64,000 nucleotides of DNA. It comes from Panacagrimonas sp052386745. GTDB lineage: Bacteria; Pseudomonadota; Gammaproteobacteria; Nevskiales; Nevskiaceae. Below are positions 7,725-15,426 of the stretch, piece by piece. The stretch lies in NCBI GenBank assembly GCA_052386745.1, contig JBQTJW010000015.1:62001-126000 (forward strand). The letters run 5' to 3'. A program made the translations under genes and the position numbers. The notes under the pieces were generated by a model. The model saw nothing but the letters and a program-made list of their open reading frames with translations. It was not told the DNA's origin and did not search any database. The stretch's first letter is position 1; every line of letters starts with the position of its first letter.

Positions 7725-9374
7725 TTAGTAGTTGTCCGGGTTGTGCATGCCGCCGGGTCCGCCGCCCGGGGGCGGGACCGGGCCCGGATCCACCTTGTTG
7801 GGCGATTCCACCACCATCGCCTCGGTGGTCAGCAGCAGGCCGGCAACCGATGCGGCGTTCTGCAGCGCCAGGCGCGTCACCTTGGTCGGGTCGATGATGC
7901 CGAACTCGATCATGTCGCCGTAGGTGCCATTGGCGGCGTTGTAGCCGAAGCTGCCTTCGCCGGCCGCAACCTTGGCCAGCACCACGCTGGGCTCGTCACC
8001 CGAGTTCTTCACGATCTGGCGCAGCGGTTCCTGCAGCGCACGCTTCAGGATGTTGATGCCCATCTGCTGATCGGAATTGGCCACCTTGAGGGTGTCCAGA
8101 ACCTTGGCCGCACGCACCAGCGCAACACCGCCGCCCGCCACGATGCCTTCTTCAACGGCCGCACGCGTGGCGTGCAGGGCGTCTTCGACGCGTGCCTTCT
8201 TTTCCTTCATTTCCACTTCCGTGGCGGCACCGACCTTGATGACGGCCACGCCGCCGGCGAGCTTTGCAAGGCGCTCGTAGAGCTTCTCCTTGTCGTAGTC
8301 GCTGGTGGCAGCCTCGACCTGGATGCGGATCTCGGCGATGCGGCCTTCGATCTTGGACTTCTCGCCCGCGCCGTCGACGATGATGGTGTTTTCCTTCTCC
8401 ACCACCACCTTCTTGGCGTGGCCGAGTTCACCGATGGTGACCTTCTCCAGGCTCAGGCCCACGTCGTCGGCGATGACCGTGCCGCCGGTGAGGTGCGCGA
8501 TGTCCTTGAGCTGCTCCTTGCGGCGGTCGCCGAAGCCCGGGGACTTCACGGCGCAGACCTTGAGGATGCCGCGCAGGTTGTTGACGACCAGCGTGGCCAG
8601 GGCCTCGCCTTCGACGTCTTCGGCAATGATCAGCAGCGGACGGCCCTGCTTGGCCACGCCTTCCAGCACCGGCAGCAGCTCGCGGATGTTCGCGATCTTC
8701 TTCTCGGTAATCAGGATCAGCGGGTTGTCCAGCTCGACGGCCTGGCTCTGCGTGTTGTTGATGAAGTACGGGCTGAGGTAGCCACGGTCAAACTGCATGC
8801 CTTCGACCACGTCCAGCTCGTTGTCCAGGGCCTTGCCCTCTTCAACCGTGATGACGCCTTCCTTGCCGACCTTGTCCATGGCGTCGGCGATGATCTTGCC
8901 GATGGCCTCGTCCGCGTTGGCGGAAACGGTGCCGACCTGGGCAACGGCCGTGCGGTCCTTGCAGGGCGTGCTGATGCGCTTGAGCTCGGCGGCAATGGCC
9001 TCGGCGGCCTTGTCGATGCCACGCTTGATGTCCATCGGGTCCACGCCCGCGGTCACGGCCTTGAGGCCTTCGTTGACGATGGCCTGGGCCAGCACGGTGG
9101 CGGTGGTGGTGCCGTCGCCGGCGGCGTCGGAAGTCTTGGACGCCACTTCCTTCACCAGCTGGGCGCCCATGTGCTCGAACTTGTCCTTCAGCTCGATTTC
9201 CTTGGCAACCGACACGCCGTCCTTGGTGACGGTGGGAGCGCCGTACACCTTGTCCAGGATCACGTTGCGGCCCTTGGGGCCCAGGGTGACCTTGACCGCG
9301 TTGGCCAGGATGTTGACACCGTAGACCAGGCGCGCGCGCGCGTCGTCGCCGAACTTAACGTCTTTTGCAGCCAT
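7725..9374 (-). CDS. groEL: Chaperonin GroEL (60 kDa)
   Basis: ATP-dependent chaperonin, 549 residues, which forms the double heptameric ring that folds client proteins with GroES. Landmarks include AAKDVKFG at the N-terminus, the LGPKGRNV nucleotide-binding block near residue 30, DGTTTATVLA near 87, and the intact equatorial, intermediate and apical domains. The C-terminal tail, normally a long GGM repeat, is short here: a Pro/Gly-rich segment with a single GGM followed by a few residues. It lies 37 bases downstream of groES in the usual bicistronic operon, with an AGAGGAA ribosome site. Regulation comes from the promoter and CIRCE operator upstream of groES. Confidence 0.98.
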   Translation of the reverse strand: MAAKDVKFGDDARARLVYGVNILANAVKVTLGPKGRNVILDKVYGAPTVTKDGVSVAKEIELKDKFEHMGAQLVKEVASKTSDAAGDGTTTATVLAQAIVNEGLKAVTAGVDPMDIKRGIDKAAEAIAAELKRISTPCKDRTAVAQVGTVSANADEAIGKIIADAMDKVGKEGVITVEEGKALDNELDVVEGMQFDRGYLSPYFINNTQSQAVELDNPLILITEKKIANIRELLPVLEGVAKQGRPLLIIAEDVEGEALATLVVNNLRGILKVCAVKSPGFGDRRKEQLKDIAHLTGGTVIADDVGLSLEKVTIGELGHAKKVVVEKENTIIVDGAGEKSKIEGRIAEIRIQVEAATSDYDKEKLYERLAKLAGGVAVIKVGAATEVEMKEKKARVEDALHATRAAVEEGIVAGGGVALVRAAKVLDTLKVANSDQQMGINILKRALQEPLRQIVKNSGDEPSVVLAKVAAGEGSFGYNAANGTYGDMIEFGIIDPTKVTRLALQNAASVAGLLLTTEAMVVESPNKVDPGPVPPPGGGPGGMHNPDNY

Positions 9375-9411
9375 GATGAATTCCTCTTCTAATGAATGGT
9401 GATGGAGACGA

Positions 9412-9699
9412 TCAGGCGATCACGGCCATGATGTCGTCTTCGCGCAGCACGACCAGCTCGTCGCCGTCGATCTTCACTTCGGTGCCGGAGTACTTGCCGA
9501 TCAGCACGGTTTCGCCTTCCTTGACGCCGACCGGATGAATCTTGCCGTCGTCCGAACGCTTGCCCGGGCCAACCGACACGACCAGCGCGCGCAGAGGCTT
9601 CTCCGCGGCGCTGTCGGGAATCAGAATGCCGCTGGCAGTCTTCTTTGCTTCTTCGAGACGCTTGACGATCACGCGATCGTGCAGGGGACGCAATGCCAT
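9412..9699 (-). CDS. groES: Co-chaperonin GroES (10 kDa)
   Basis: A 95-residue co-chaperonin that caps the GroEL ring. It opens with MALRPLHDRVIVKR and contains the mobile-loop region (EEAKKTASGILIPDSAAEKP) and the typical end DELVVLREDDIMAV. It is the first gene of the groESL operon. An AGGAGTT ribosome site lies directly upstream of the ATG. About 95 bases of leader separate it from the CIRCE element. Confidence 0.98.
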   Translation of the reverse strand: MALRPLHDRVIVKRLEEAKKTASGILIPDSAAEKPLRALVVSVGPGKRSDDGKIHPVGVKEGETVLIGKYSGTEVKIDGDELVVLREDDIMAVIA

Positions 9700-9793
9700 A
9701 ATGAACTCCTGTTTGTTCAGTAACTTGGTGGATGTTTCGCGAGAGCGGAACCAGCAGAAAGGGGCCTTGAAGGAACTCCCCGAACCCTTTCTG

Positions 9794-9820
9794 TTAGCAC
9801 TCTCCCCCGAAGGCTGCTAA
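9794..9820 (-). promoter_or_regulatory. CIRCE-type operator upstream of groES
   Basis: TTAGCACTC at 9794-9802 and GGCTGCTAA at 9812-9820 are separated by exactly nine bases. The first arm matches the CIRCE consensus completely and the second matches GAGTGCTAA at seven of nine positions. CIRCE is the binding site of the repressor HrcA, so groESL is probably HrcA-controlled. hrcA itself is outside the window. Confidence 0.85.
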
Positions 9821-9849
9821 TTCTTGGTCACGCCTCGCGGGGTTTCAAG
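9820..9849 (-). promoter_or_regulatory. Sigma32-like heat-shock promoter of groESL
   Basis: Read on the minus strand, CTTGAAA (9849-9843) matches the sigma32 -35 consensus exactly. A C-rich spacer of 15 bases leads to CCAAGAAT (9827-9820), a weak match to the CCCCAT-T -10. It ends where the CIRCE operator begins, so HrcA binding would cover the start site. The -35 call is strong and the -10 call weak. Confidence 0.65.
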
Positions 9850-9899
9850 GGGCGGCTGAAATTTTTTTGAAGCTTGGGTGCCGGCGTCCCTTCGAGCGT

Positions 9900-9923
9900 T
9901 CGGGCTTTCGGGCTTTCGGGCTT
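9900..9923 (+). repeat. Three tandem copies of TCGGGCTT
   Basis: Three perfect adjacent copies of an 8-base unit, between the groESL promoter and the transposase remnant. Probably replication slippage in non-coding DNA; no function is apparent. Confidence 0.85.
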
Positions 9924-9939
9924 TCTGAATTTCGCCTTC

Positions 9940-10300
9940 CATCTCGCACTCGCCAAGTTCTGGCATCCGCTGGAGAAGTGTCAGGTGGGCTCGACGCTAT
10001 TCCAGCAGGTGCACGCCCATTTGCAGCGCCAAGGCTTGAAGATCAGCGCTGGGACGTTAGTAGGCGCCACAATCATCAGCGCTCAGTGTTCGTCCAAGAC
10101 TCACGGAGCAGCAACGCGACCCCCACATGCACCAGACCCGCAAGTGCCAGAAGTGGTACTTCAGGGTGAAGGCGCATATCGGCGTCGACAGCAAGACCAA
10201 GCTGACCCCCGCGCTGGTGGCCACGGTGGCGCAAGTGGCGGACTGCACAGGCCTGGGCGACCTCCTGCACGGAATCGAGACCCGTTTCTGTGGCGACCCG
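9940..10300 (+). pseudogene. IS5-family transposase remnant, truncated and frameshifted
   Basis: Two neighbouring frames together give a block typical of IS5-group transposases. From about 9958 the first frame reads FWHPLEKCQVG…QGLKISAGTLV, then loses similarity near 10110. Another frame resumes from 10127 with MHQTRK, WYF, KAHIGVDSKTK and LLHGIETR. In intact elements the second segment follows the first directly (…DPEMHQTRK). The N-terminus and the catalytic C-terminal region are missing, and no terminal inverted repeats or target duplication were found. This is a dead fragment lying directly beyond the groESL promoter. Downstream (10301-10788) no gene could be recognised; a short open frame at 10290-10505 has no recognisable content and may be further debris. 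Confidence 0.8.
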
Positions 10301-10788
10301 TCCCGAAATTCAACCAGATGGGACGATGGATTTTGTTCCCCTCCCCGGCATGACAGCGGCGAGCTACGGCTACGGGGCGATCCAGCCGCTCGACATGGAA
10401 GAAGCACGCTTGAGAAACCTTGACCAGTATTGGCGCGGTCTGCGGTGCTATACGGCCTTCAGACAGTTGCTTTCTATCGGAATGAGCAATCTGCCCGAAA
10501 CCTGACGGCGACATTCCTGACTTCGCTTATCGAGTATTCAGCCACCATCGTTCCCGGATTTCCGCAGTTGGAGTTATCGGACCTGCCCGGATCCGAACCT
10601 GTCCCGTGGTTCGCGACGTAAAGCCACGACCCAGGGTGAAATCCGCCACGCGATCGCCGCCCTAGCTGGCGAAACGGCGGACAATCGGACTTCGCTCTAT
10701 CCTTGTGCGGCATCCAGCCAGCCGCCGCTCGCTCCGGGTGCGTGTCCCCAGAAACGAAATGTGTGCCGATGCGGAATCGAGGAAACCG
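10301..10788. other. Intergenic stretch without recognisable genes
   Basis: Between the transposase remnant and the copper-chaperone gene. No supported coding region, tRNA or clear terminator was found. A TATCCT box at 10698-10703 could be the -10 of the downstream gene. Base composition is somewhat less GC-rich than in the flanking genes, in keeping with insertion debris. Confidence 0.5.
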
Positions 10789-11247
10789 ATGATGAGCCGT
10801 TTCAGGGGTCCTGCTGTGGCTGTACTGGTACTTGCCGCCGGCTTGCTCGTTTCACTCGTGCGGGCCGAGCGCGACGCGGGCGTGCGTGTGACGGACGCCT
10901 GGGCGCGCAGCTCCGTTCCAGGCAGTGATGTGGGTGCGGTCTACGCGACATTCCACAACGATTCTGGCGTTCCGCTTACCGTTCTGGCGGCGAGCAGCGA
11001 TGCGGCAACCTCGGCGGCCATCCATGAAGTGACAACGCACTCCGGAGTCGTGCACATGCACACGCTGGATGCGGGCCTGAGCATCGAGGCCGGTGCAACC
11101 GCGCGCCTGGAGCCGGGCGGGCGGCACCTGATGCTGCTGGGTCTGCAACGGCCCCTGAAGCCGGGCCAGAGCCTCGAAGTGCGATTCAGGATCTCGGACG
11201 GAAACGAGATCACGGTGACGGTTCCTGTGAAGGACAGCGATTCCTGA
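10789..11247 (+). CDS. PCu(A)C-type periplasmic copper chaperone
   Basis: A 152-residue exported protein of the DUF461/PCu(A)C family, which binds Cu(I) in the periplasm and helps assemble the CuA site of cytochrome oxidase or handles copper in general. An N-terminal hydrophobic signal (AVAVLVLAAGLLVSLVRA) is followed by the cupredoxin-like domain. Metal-ligand positions are visible as AIHEV, a VHMH segment in place of the usual M-x-M, and GGRHLML near the C-terminus. The start at 10789 (or 10792) follows a GAGGA ribosome site; an upstream open frame from 10705 would put 28 charged residues before the signal. It stands alone on the plus strand, without the usual SCO or copper-oxidase neighbours. 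Confidence 0.87.
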   Translation: MMSRFRGPAVAVLVLAAGLLVSLVRAERDAGVRVTDAWARSSVPGSDVGAVYATFHNDSGVPLTVLAASSDAATSAAIHEVTTHSGVVHMHTLDAGLSIEAGATARLEPGGRHLMLLGLQRPLKPGQSLEVRFRISDGNEITVTVPVKDSDS

Positions 11248-11280
11248 ACCGGAGCTCGCGGATCGGGGGCTAAGCGATCG

Positions 11281-11850
11281 CTATCCATCCCTGCTGCAAT
11301 GGCAGCCCAGCAGGTGGTCGTTGACCACGCCCATGGCCTGCAGGTAGGCGTAGACGATGGTGCTGCCCACGAACTTGAAGCCGCGCTTGCCCAGGTCCTT
11401 GCTGATGCGGTCCGAGAGCTCCGTCCGCGGCGGCACCTCGCCCAGCGCCGACCACCGGTTGCGGATGGGCTGCTGGTCCACCCACTTCCAGAGGTAGCGA
11501 TCGAAGCTGCCGAACTCGCGCTGCACCTCCAGGAAGGCGCGCGCGTTGGCGCGAACGGAAAACACCTTGAGCCGGTTGCGCACGATGCCGGGGTCCAGCA
11601 GGGCCTTGTCCAGGCAGTCGTCGGACCACTTCGCCAGCTTGGCCGGATCGAAGCCGGCGAACACGCGCCGGTAGCCGTCGCGCTTGTTGAGGATGGTGCT
11701 CCACGACAACCCCGCCTGCGCGCCTTCCAGCACCAGGAACTCGAACAGGACGCGATCGTCGTGCTGCGGCCGGCCCCACTCCTCGTCGTGGTAACGGATG
11801 TAGGCGTCCGAACCCAGGCACCAGCCGCAGCGCGTCAGCGGCGCCTCCAT
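11281..11850 (-). CDS. tag: DNA-3-methyladenine glycosylase I
   Basis: Base-excision repair enzyme that removes 3-methyladenine from DNA; 189 residues, as in E. coli Tag. The N-terminal CGWC and YHDEEWG carry two zinc ligands (C8, H21), and the C-terminal DHLLGCHC carries the other two (H179, C183). The catalytic-pocket motif LEGAQAGLSW is intact. The ATG at 11850 is preferred; an in-frame TTG at 11865 would overlap pyrC and add five residues not seen in the family. It is the last gene of the argA-bioA-rsmE-pyrC-tag minus-strand run, seven bases after pyrC. Confidence 0.94.
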   Translation of the reverse strand: MEAPLTRCGWCLGSDAYIRYHDEEWGRPQHDDRVLFEFLVLEGAQAGLSWSTILNKRDGYRRVFAGFDPAKLAKWSDDCLDKALLDPGIVRNRLKVFSVRANARAFLEVQREFGSFDRYLWKWVDQQPIRNRWSALGEVPPRTELSDRISKDLGKRGFKFVGSTIVYAYLQAMGVVNDHLLGCHCSRDG

Positions 11851-11857
11851 CGCCGGC

Positions 11858-13186
11858 TCAGGCAAAGCGCAGGCGCTGGCCCTGCGGCGTGGACACCTGC
11901 TTCCCGTCCCAGGCCAGGTGGCCGTTGACCCAGGTGGCGGCGATGCGGCCGGGCAAGGTCACGCCCTCGATCGGCGACCAGCCCACCTTGTAGAGCACGT
12001 CCTCGCGGCGCACCGGCGTGCTGGCCTGGTCGTCCACCAGCACCAGGTCCGCAAAGCAGCCTTCGCGGATGTAGCCGCGATCGCGCACGCCGAACAGTTC
12101 GGCCACGGCGTGGCTGGTCTTGCGCACCAGCGTGTGCAGGTCCAGCTCGCCGCGCCGCACCAGTTCAAAGCCCATCAGCAGCGCGTGCTGCACCAGCGGC
12201 AGGCCGGAGGGCGCCTTGAAGTAGTCGCGCGATTTTTCTTCCAGGGTGTGCGGCGCGTGGTCGGTGGCGATGACGTCGATGCGGTCTTCCATCACCGCCT
12301 GCACCAGCGCGCGGCGATCGGCCGCAGTCTTGATGGCCGGGTTGCACTTGATGAGGCTGCCGCGCGTGGCGTACTCGCTCTCGTCCATGAACAGGTGGTG
12401 CACGCAGGCTTCCACCGTGATGCGCTTGCCGGCGAGCGGCCCCGGCGTGAAGAAGCCCAGCTCGCGCGCGGTGGTCAGGTGCAGCACGTGCAGCCGCGCA
12501 CCGTGCTTCTTGGCCAGGCCCGTGGCCACATCGGTGGAGGCGTAGCAGGCCTCGGCCGAACGGATGTGCGGATGCTCGGACCACGGTACCTTCTCGCCGT
12601 ACTTCTCGCGGGCCGCGGCCTCGTTCTTGAGGATGGACGGCGTGTCCTCGCAGTGCGTCACCACCATCACGCGCGAGCGCGCAAAGATGCCGTCGAGCGT
12701 CTTCGGGTCGTCCACCAGCATGTTGCCGGTGGACGCGCCCATGAACACCTTGAGCGCGCAGGCCTCGTCCGGCTGCAGGGCGGCAATCTCGTCCAGGTTG
12801 TCGTTGGCACCGCCGAAATAGAACGCGTAGTTGGCGTGCGAACGGCCCACGGCCCTGGCGTATTTTTCCGCGAGCAGCGCGCGCGTGGTCATGGCCGGCA
12901 CGTTGTTGGGCATGTCCATCACCGAGGTGATGCCGCCGGCCACCGCGGCCGCGGACTCGGTGCCCAGGTCGCCCTTGTGCGTGAGGCCGGGATCGCGGAA
13001 GTGCACCTGGTCGTCGATCATGCCCGGCAGCAGCAGCTTGCCGAGCGCATCGTGTACCTGTGCGCCCTGCGGCGCGGCGAGCGCGGGGCCGATCTTGCGG
13101 ATGCGGCCGCCTTCGATCAGCACGTCGCCGTGCAGCACGGTGCCTTCGTTGACGATGCGGGCGTTGGTGATGAGAGTGGTTGGCAC
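11858..13186 (-). CDS. pyrC: Dihydroorotase
   Basis: Zinc amidohydrolase of de novo pyrimidine synthesis, which closes carbamoyl-aspartate to dihydroorotate. It is of the long type-I class, 442 residues, not the short E. coli PyrC class. Visible motifs: DDQVHFRDPGLTHKG (metal HxH site and substrate arginine), the carbamylated lysine in ALKVFMGAST, the metal histidines in THCEDTP and HVLHLTTARE, and the catalytic aspartate in ATDHAPHT. The GTG at 13186, with GGGAACGAG upstream, gives the normal opening VPTTLITNARIVNEG; starting at an ATG at 13240 would add 18 unrelated basic residues. A 108-base gap separates it from rsmE. Confidence 0.93.
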   Translation of the reverse strand: MPTTLITNARIVNEGTVLHGDVLIEGGRIRKIGPALAAPQGAQVHDALGKLLLPGMIDDQVHFRDPGLTHKGDLGTESAAAVAGGITSVMDMPNNVPAMTTRALLAEKYARAVGRSHANYAFYFGGANDNLDEIAALQPDEACALKVFMGASTGNMLVDDPKTLDGIFARSRVMVVTHCEDTPSILKNEAAAREKYGEKVPWSEHPHIRSAEACYASTDVATGLAKKHGARLHVLHLTTARELGFFTPGPLAGKRITVEACVHHLFMDESEYATRGSLIKCNPAIKTAADRRALVQAVMEDRIDVIATDHAPHTLEEKSRDYFKAPSGLPLVQHALLMGFELVRRGELDLHTLVRKTSHAVAELFGVRDRGYIREGCFADLVLVDDQASTPVRREDVLYKVGWSPIEGVTLPGRIAATWVNGHLAWDGKQVSTPQGQRLRFA

Positions 13187-13294
13187 GGACTCGTTCCCGT
13201 TTGAGCGGACCGCTAGTTTAAGGCGCTGGCGCAACCGCATCCGGAACGGGATCAGCCACCGCTGGCTGAACCCACCCCATGCCTCGGCGCCTGC

Positions 13295-14029
13295 TCAGGA
13301 CCGCAGGTCCCCAATGTGCGCCTGCAGCACCGCGAGCGCCGCGACGCCGGCCGTTTCCGTGCGCAGGATGCGCGGCCCCAGGCGCGCGCGCCGGCAGCCG
13401 ACAGCCGCGCCCAGGGCGAGTTCGTTCGCGCTCAGCCCGCCCTCGGGGCCGATCACCAGGCTCACGTGGGCGCCGTCCGCGGCGAGATCGGGAAGGGCCA
13501 CGTCGCCGTCCGGGTCGAGCATCACGCGCGGACCTTCGGCCGGCTGCGCGAGCCAGTCCGCGAGCCGCTGCACCGGGTGCAGCACCGGCACGCGCGTGCG
13601 GCCGCTCTGCTCGCAGGCGGAAACCATCACGCCCAGCCAGTGCTCGCGCTTTTTGTCCTGGCGTTCGCGATCCAGGCTGACGTTGCAGCGCTCCGTGACC
13701 ACGGGAACGACGGCGGACACGCCCAGTTCCACCGCCTTCTGCAGCGTCCAGTCCATGCGGTCGCCCTTGGAGATGCCCTGCACCAGGGTCACGGCCAGCG
13801 GCGATTCGCGGTCCACCTCGCGATGCGCGCCGACCGCCAGCACCGCGCCGCGCTTGGCCACGCTCTCGATCACCGCGACGTACTCGCCGCCGCGGCCGTC
13901 GAACACCACCAGCGATTCACCCGCCTGCATGCGCAGCACCTGCACGAGGTGGCGGAAGGCGTTCTCGGGCAGCGGCAGGCTCAGGCCGGGGGCGAGCGGC
14001 GCGTCCAGGTGAACGCGCGTGTCACTCAT
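13295..14029 (-). CDS. rsmE: 16S rRNA (uracil(1498)-N(3))-methyltransferase
   Basis: SPOUT-class methyltransferase that uses S-adenosylmethionine to methylate U1498 of 16S rRNA in the decoding region of the small subunit. 244 residues, the normal length. An N-terminal PUA-like part is followed by the SPOUT knot, recognisable from VIGPEGGLSANE and LGPRILRTETA, the SAM-binding trefoil loops. The ATG overlaps the bioA stop by eight bases, so the two are translationally linked although functionally unrelated. Confidence 0.95.
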   Translation of the reverse strand: MSDTRVHLDAPLAPGLSLPLPENAFRHLVQVLRMQAGESLVVFDGRGGEYVAVIESVAKRGAVLAVGAHREVDRESPLAVTLVQGISKGDRMDWTLQKAVELGVSAVVPVVTERCNVSLDRERQDKKREHWLGVMVSACEQSGRTRVPVLHPVQRLADWLAQPAEGPRVMLDPDGDVALPDLAADGAHVSLVIGPEGGLSANELALGAAVGCRRARLGPRILRTETAGVAALAVLQAHIGDLRS

Positions 14030-15422
14030 CGCGCGTGGCGGCGTCGATGCTGTCGATGGCGATCTTGGCCATGGCCTCGACCTCGCGCGGTTCGATCACG
14101 TACGGCGGCATGAAGTAGATGACATCGCCCAGCGGCCGCAGCAGCACGCCGAAGTCCTTGTGCGATTTCAGCGCGTGCCGGTACGCGCGCAGGCCGCGGC
14201 GCTCGGCGGCGGCAAAGGGCTCGCGCGTGCGCGCGTTCCTGGCCAGTTCCACCGCCAGGACCAGGCCCTGCTGGCGCACGTCGGCCACGTGCCGATGGCT
14301 GCGCAGCGGCGCCACCGCCGACCACAGGAACTGGCCGAGCAGGCGCGCGCGCGCGGGCCAGTCCTGCTCGGCGAACACGTCCAGGGTGGCCAGCGCGGCG
14401 CGGCAGGCCAGCGGATTGCCGGTGTAGGAATGCGAGTGCAGAAAGGCCTTGCCGGCGCGGTACTCGTCGTAGAAGGCTTCGTAGATGGCGCTGCGCGTAA
14501 GCACGCAGGCCAGCGGCAGCGTGCCGCCGGTGATGCCCTTGGACAGGCACAGGAAGTCGGGCGTGATGCCGGGCGGACCTTGGTTCTGCGGCGCCCATTC
14601 GCAGGCGAACAGCTTGCCGGTGCGGCCGAAGCCGACGGCAATTTCATCCGCGATCAGGTGCACGCCGTGGCGATTGCAGGCCTCGCGCAGCAGGGTGAGG
14701 TAGATGGGGTGATACATGCGCATGCCACCGGCGCACTGCACCAGCGGCTCGATGATGACGGCGCAGACCTCGTCGGCGTGACCCGCGAGGGTGGCCTCCA
14801 TGTCGGCGAAGCGGCGGCGCGTGTGGTCCTCCCAGGACTCGCCGGCGGCGCGCAGGTAGCAGTCCGGAGAGGGCACGTGCAGCGGTTGCAGCAGCAGCGG
14901 CGCGTAGGTGTCGCGGTACAGGCCGGTGTGCCCCACCGCGAGCGCACCCAGCGTTTCGCCGTGATAGCCGTTGGTAAGCGCGATGTAGCGCGTCTTCCTG
15001 GGCCTGCCGACGTTGCGCCAGTAATGGAAGCTCATCTTGAGCGCCACCTCGACGGCGGCCGAGCCGTTGTCGGCGAAGAAGCAGCGCTCCAGCCCCGGCG
15101 GCGCCAGCTTGCACAGGCGCTCGGCCAGCTCGACGGCCGGCTGGTGGGTGAAGCCGGCGAAGATGACGTGGTCCAGTTCGTCCAGCTGCTTCTTGAGTGA
15201 CGCGACGATGTGCGGGTGCCGGTGCCCGAAGATGTTGGTCCACCAGGAACTCACCGCGTCCAGGTAGCGGCGGCCCTCGAAATCTTCCAGCCAAACGCCC
15301 TCTGCCTTCGCAATGGGGATCAGCGGCAGCGGCGCTTCGGCGCCACCGGCGTGATCGTGCATCTGCGTGCACGGGTGCCAGACGTGCGCCAGGCTGCGCG
15401 CGGACCACTCGGCGTTGCTCAT
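14022..15422 (-). CDS. bioA: Adenosylmethionine--8-amino-7-oxononanoate aminotransferase
   Basis: PLP-dependent class-III aminotransferase of biotin synthesis, which transfers the amino group of SAM to KAPA to make DAPA. 466 residues. Family markers: HVWHPCTQM near the N-terminus, SWWTNIFGHRHP, the pyrophosphate-cup block NGSAAVE, IADEIAVGFGRTG, and the Schiff-base lysine in LSKGITGG. It starts four bases after argA on the same strand. The other biotin genes (bioB, bioF, bioC, bioD) are not in the window. Confidence 0.95.
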   Translation of the reverse strand: MSNAEWSARSLAHVWHPCTQMHDHAGGAEAPLPLIPIAKAEGVWLEDFEGRRYLDAVSSWWTNIFGHRHPHIVASLKKQLDELDHVIFAGFTHQPAVELAERLCKLAPPGLERCFFADNGSAAVEVALKMSFHYWRNVGRPRKTRYIALTNGYHGETLGALAVGHTGLYRDTYAPLLLQPLHVPSPDCYLRAAGESWEDHTRRRFADMEATLAGHADEVCAVIIEPLVQCAGGMRMYHPIYLTLLREACNRHGVHLIADEIAVGFGRTGKLFACEWAPQNQGPPGITPDFLCLSKGITGGTLPLACVLTRSAIYEAFYDEYRAGKAFLHSHSYTGNPLACRAALATLDVFAEQDWPARARLLGQFLWSAVAPLRSHRHVADVRQQGLVLAVELARNARTREPFAAAERRGLRAYRHALKSHKDFGVLLRPLGDVIYFMPPYVIEPREVEAMAKIAIDSIDAATRDE

Positions 15423-15426
15423 CGGT

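Noticed and set aside
10290..10505. Small open frame of 71 codons after the transposase remnant
   Set aside because: No ribosome site, no recognisable content, and it lies in probable insertion debris.
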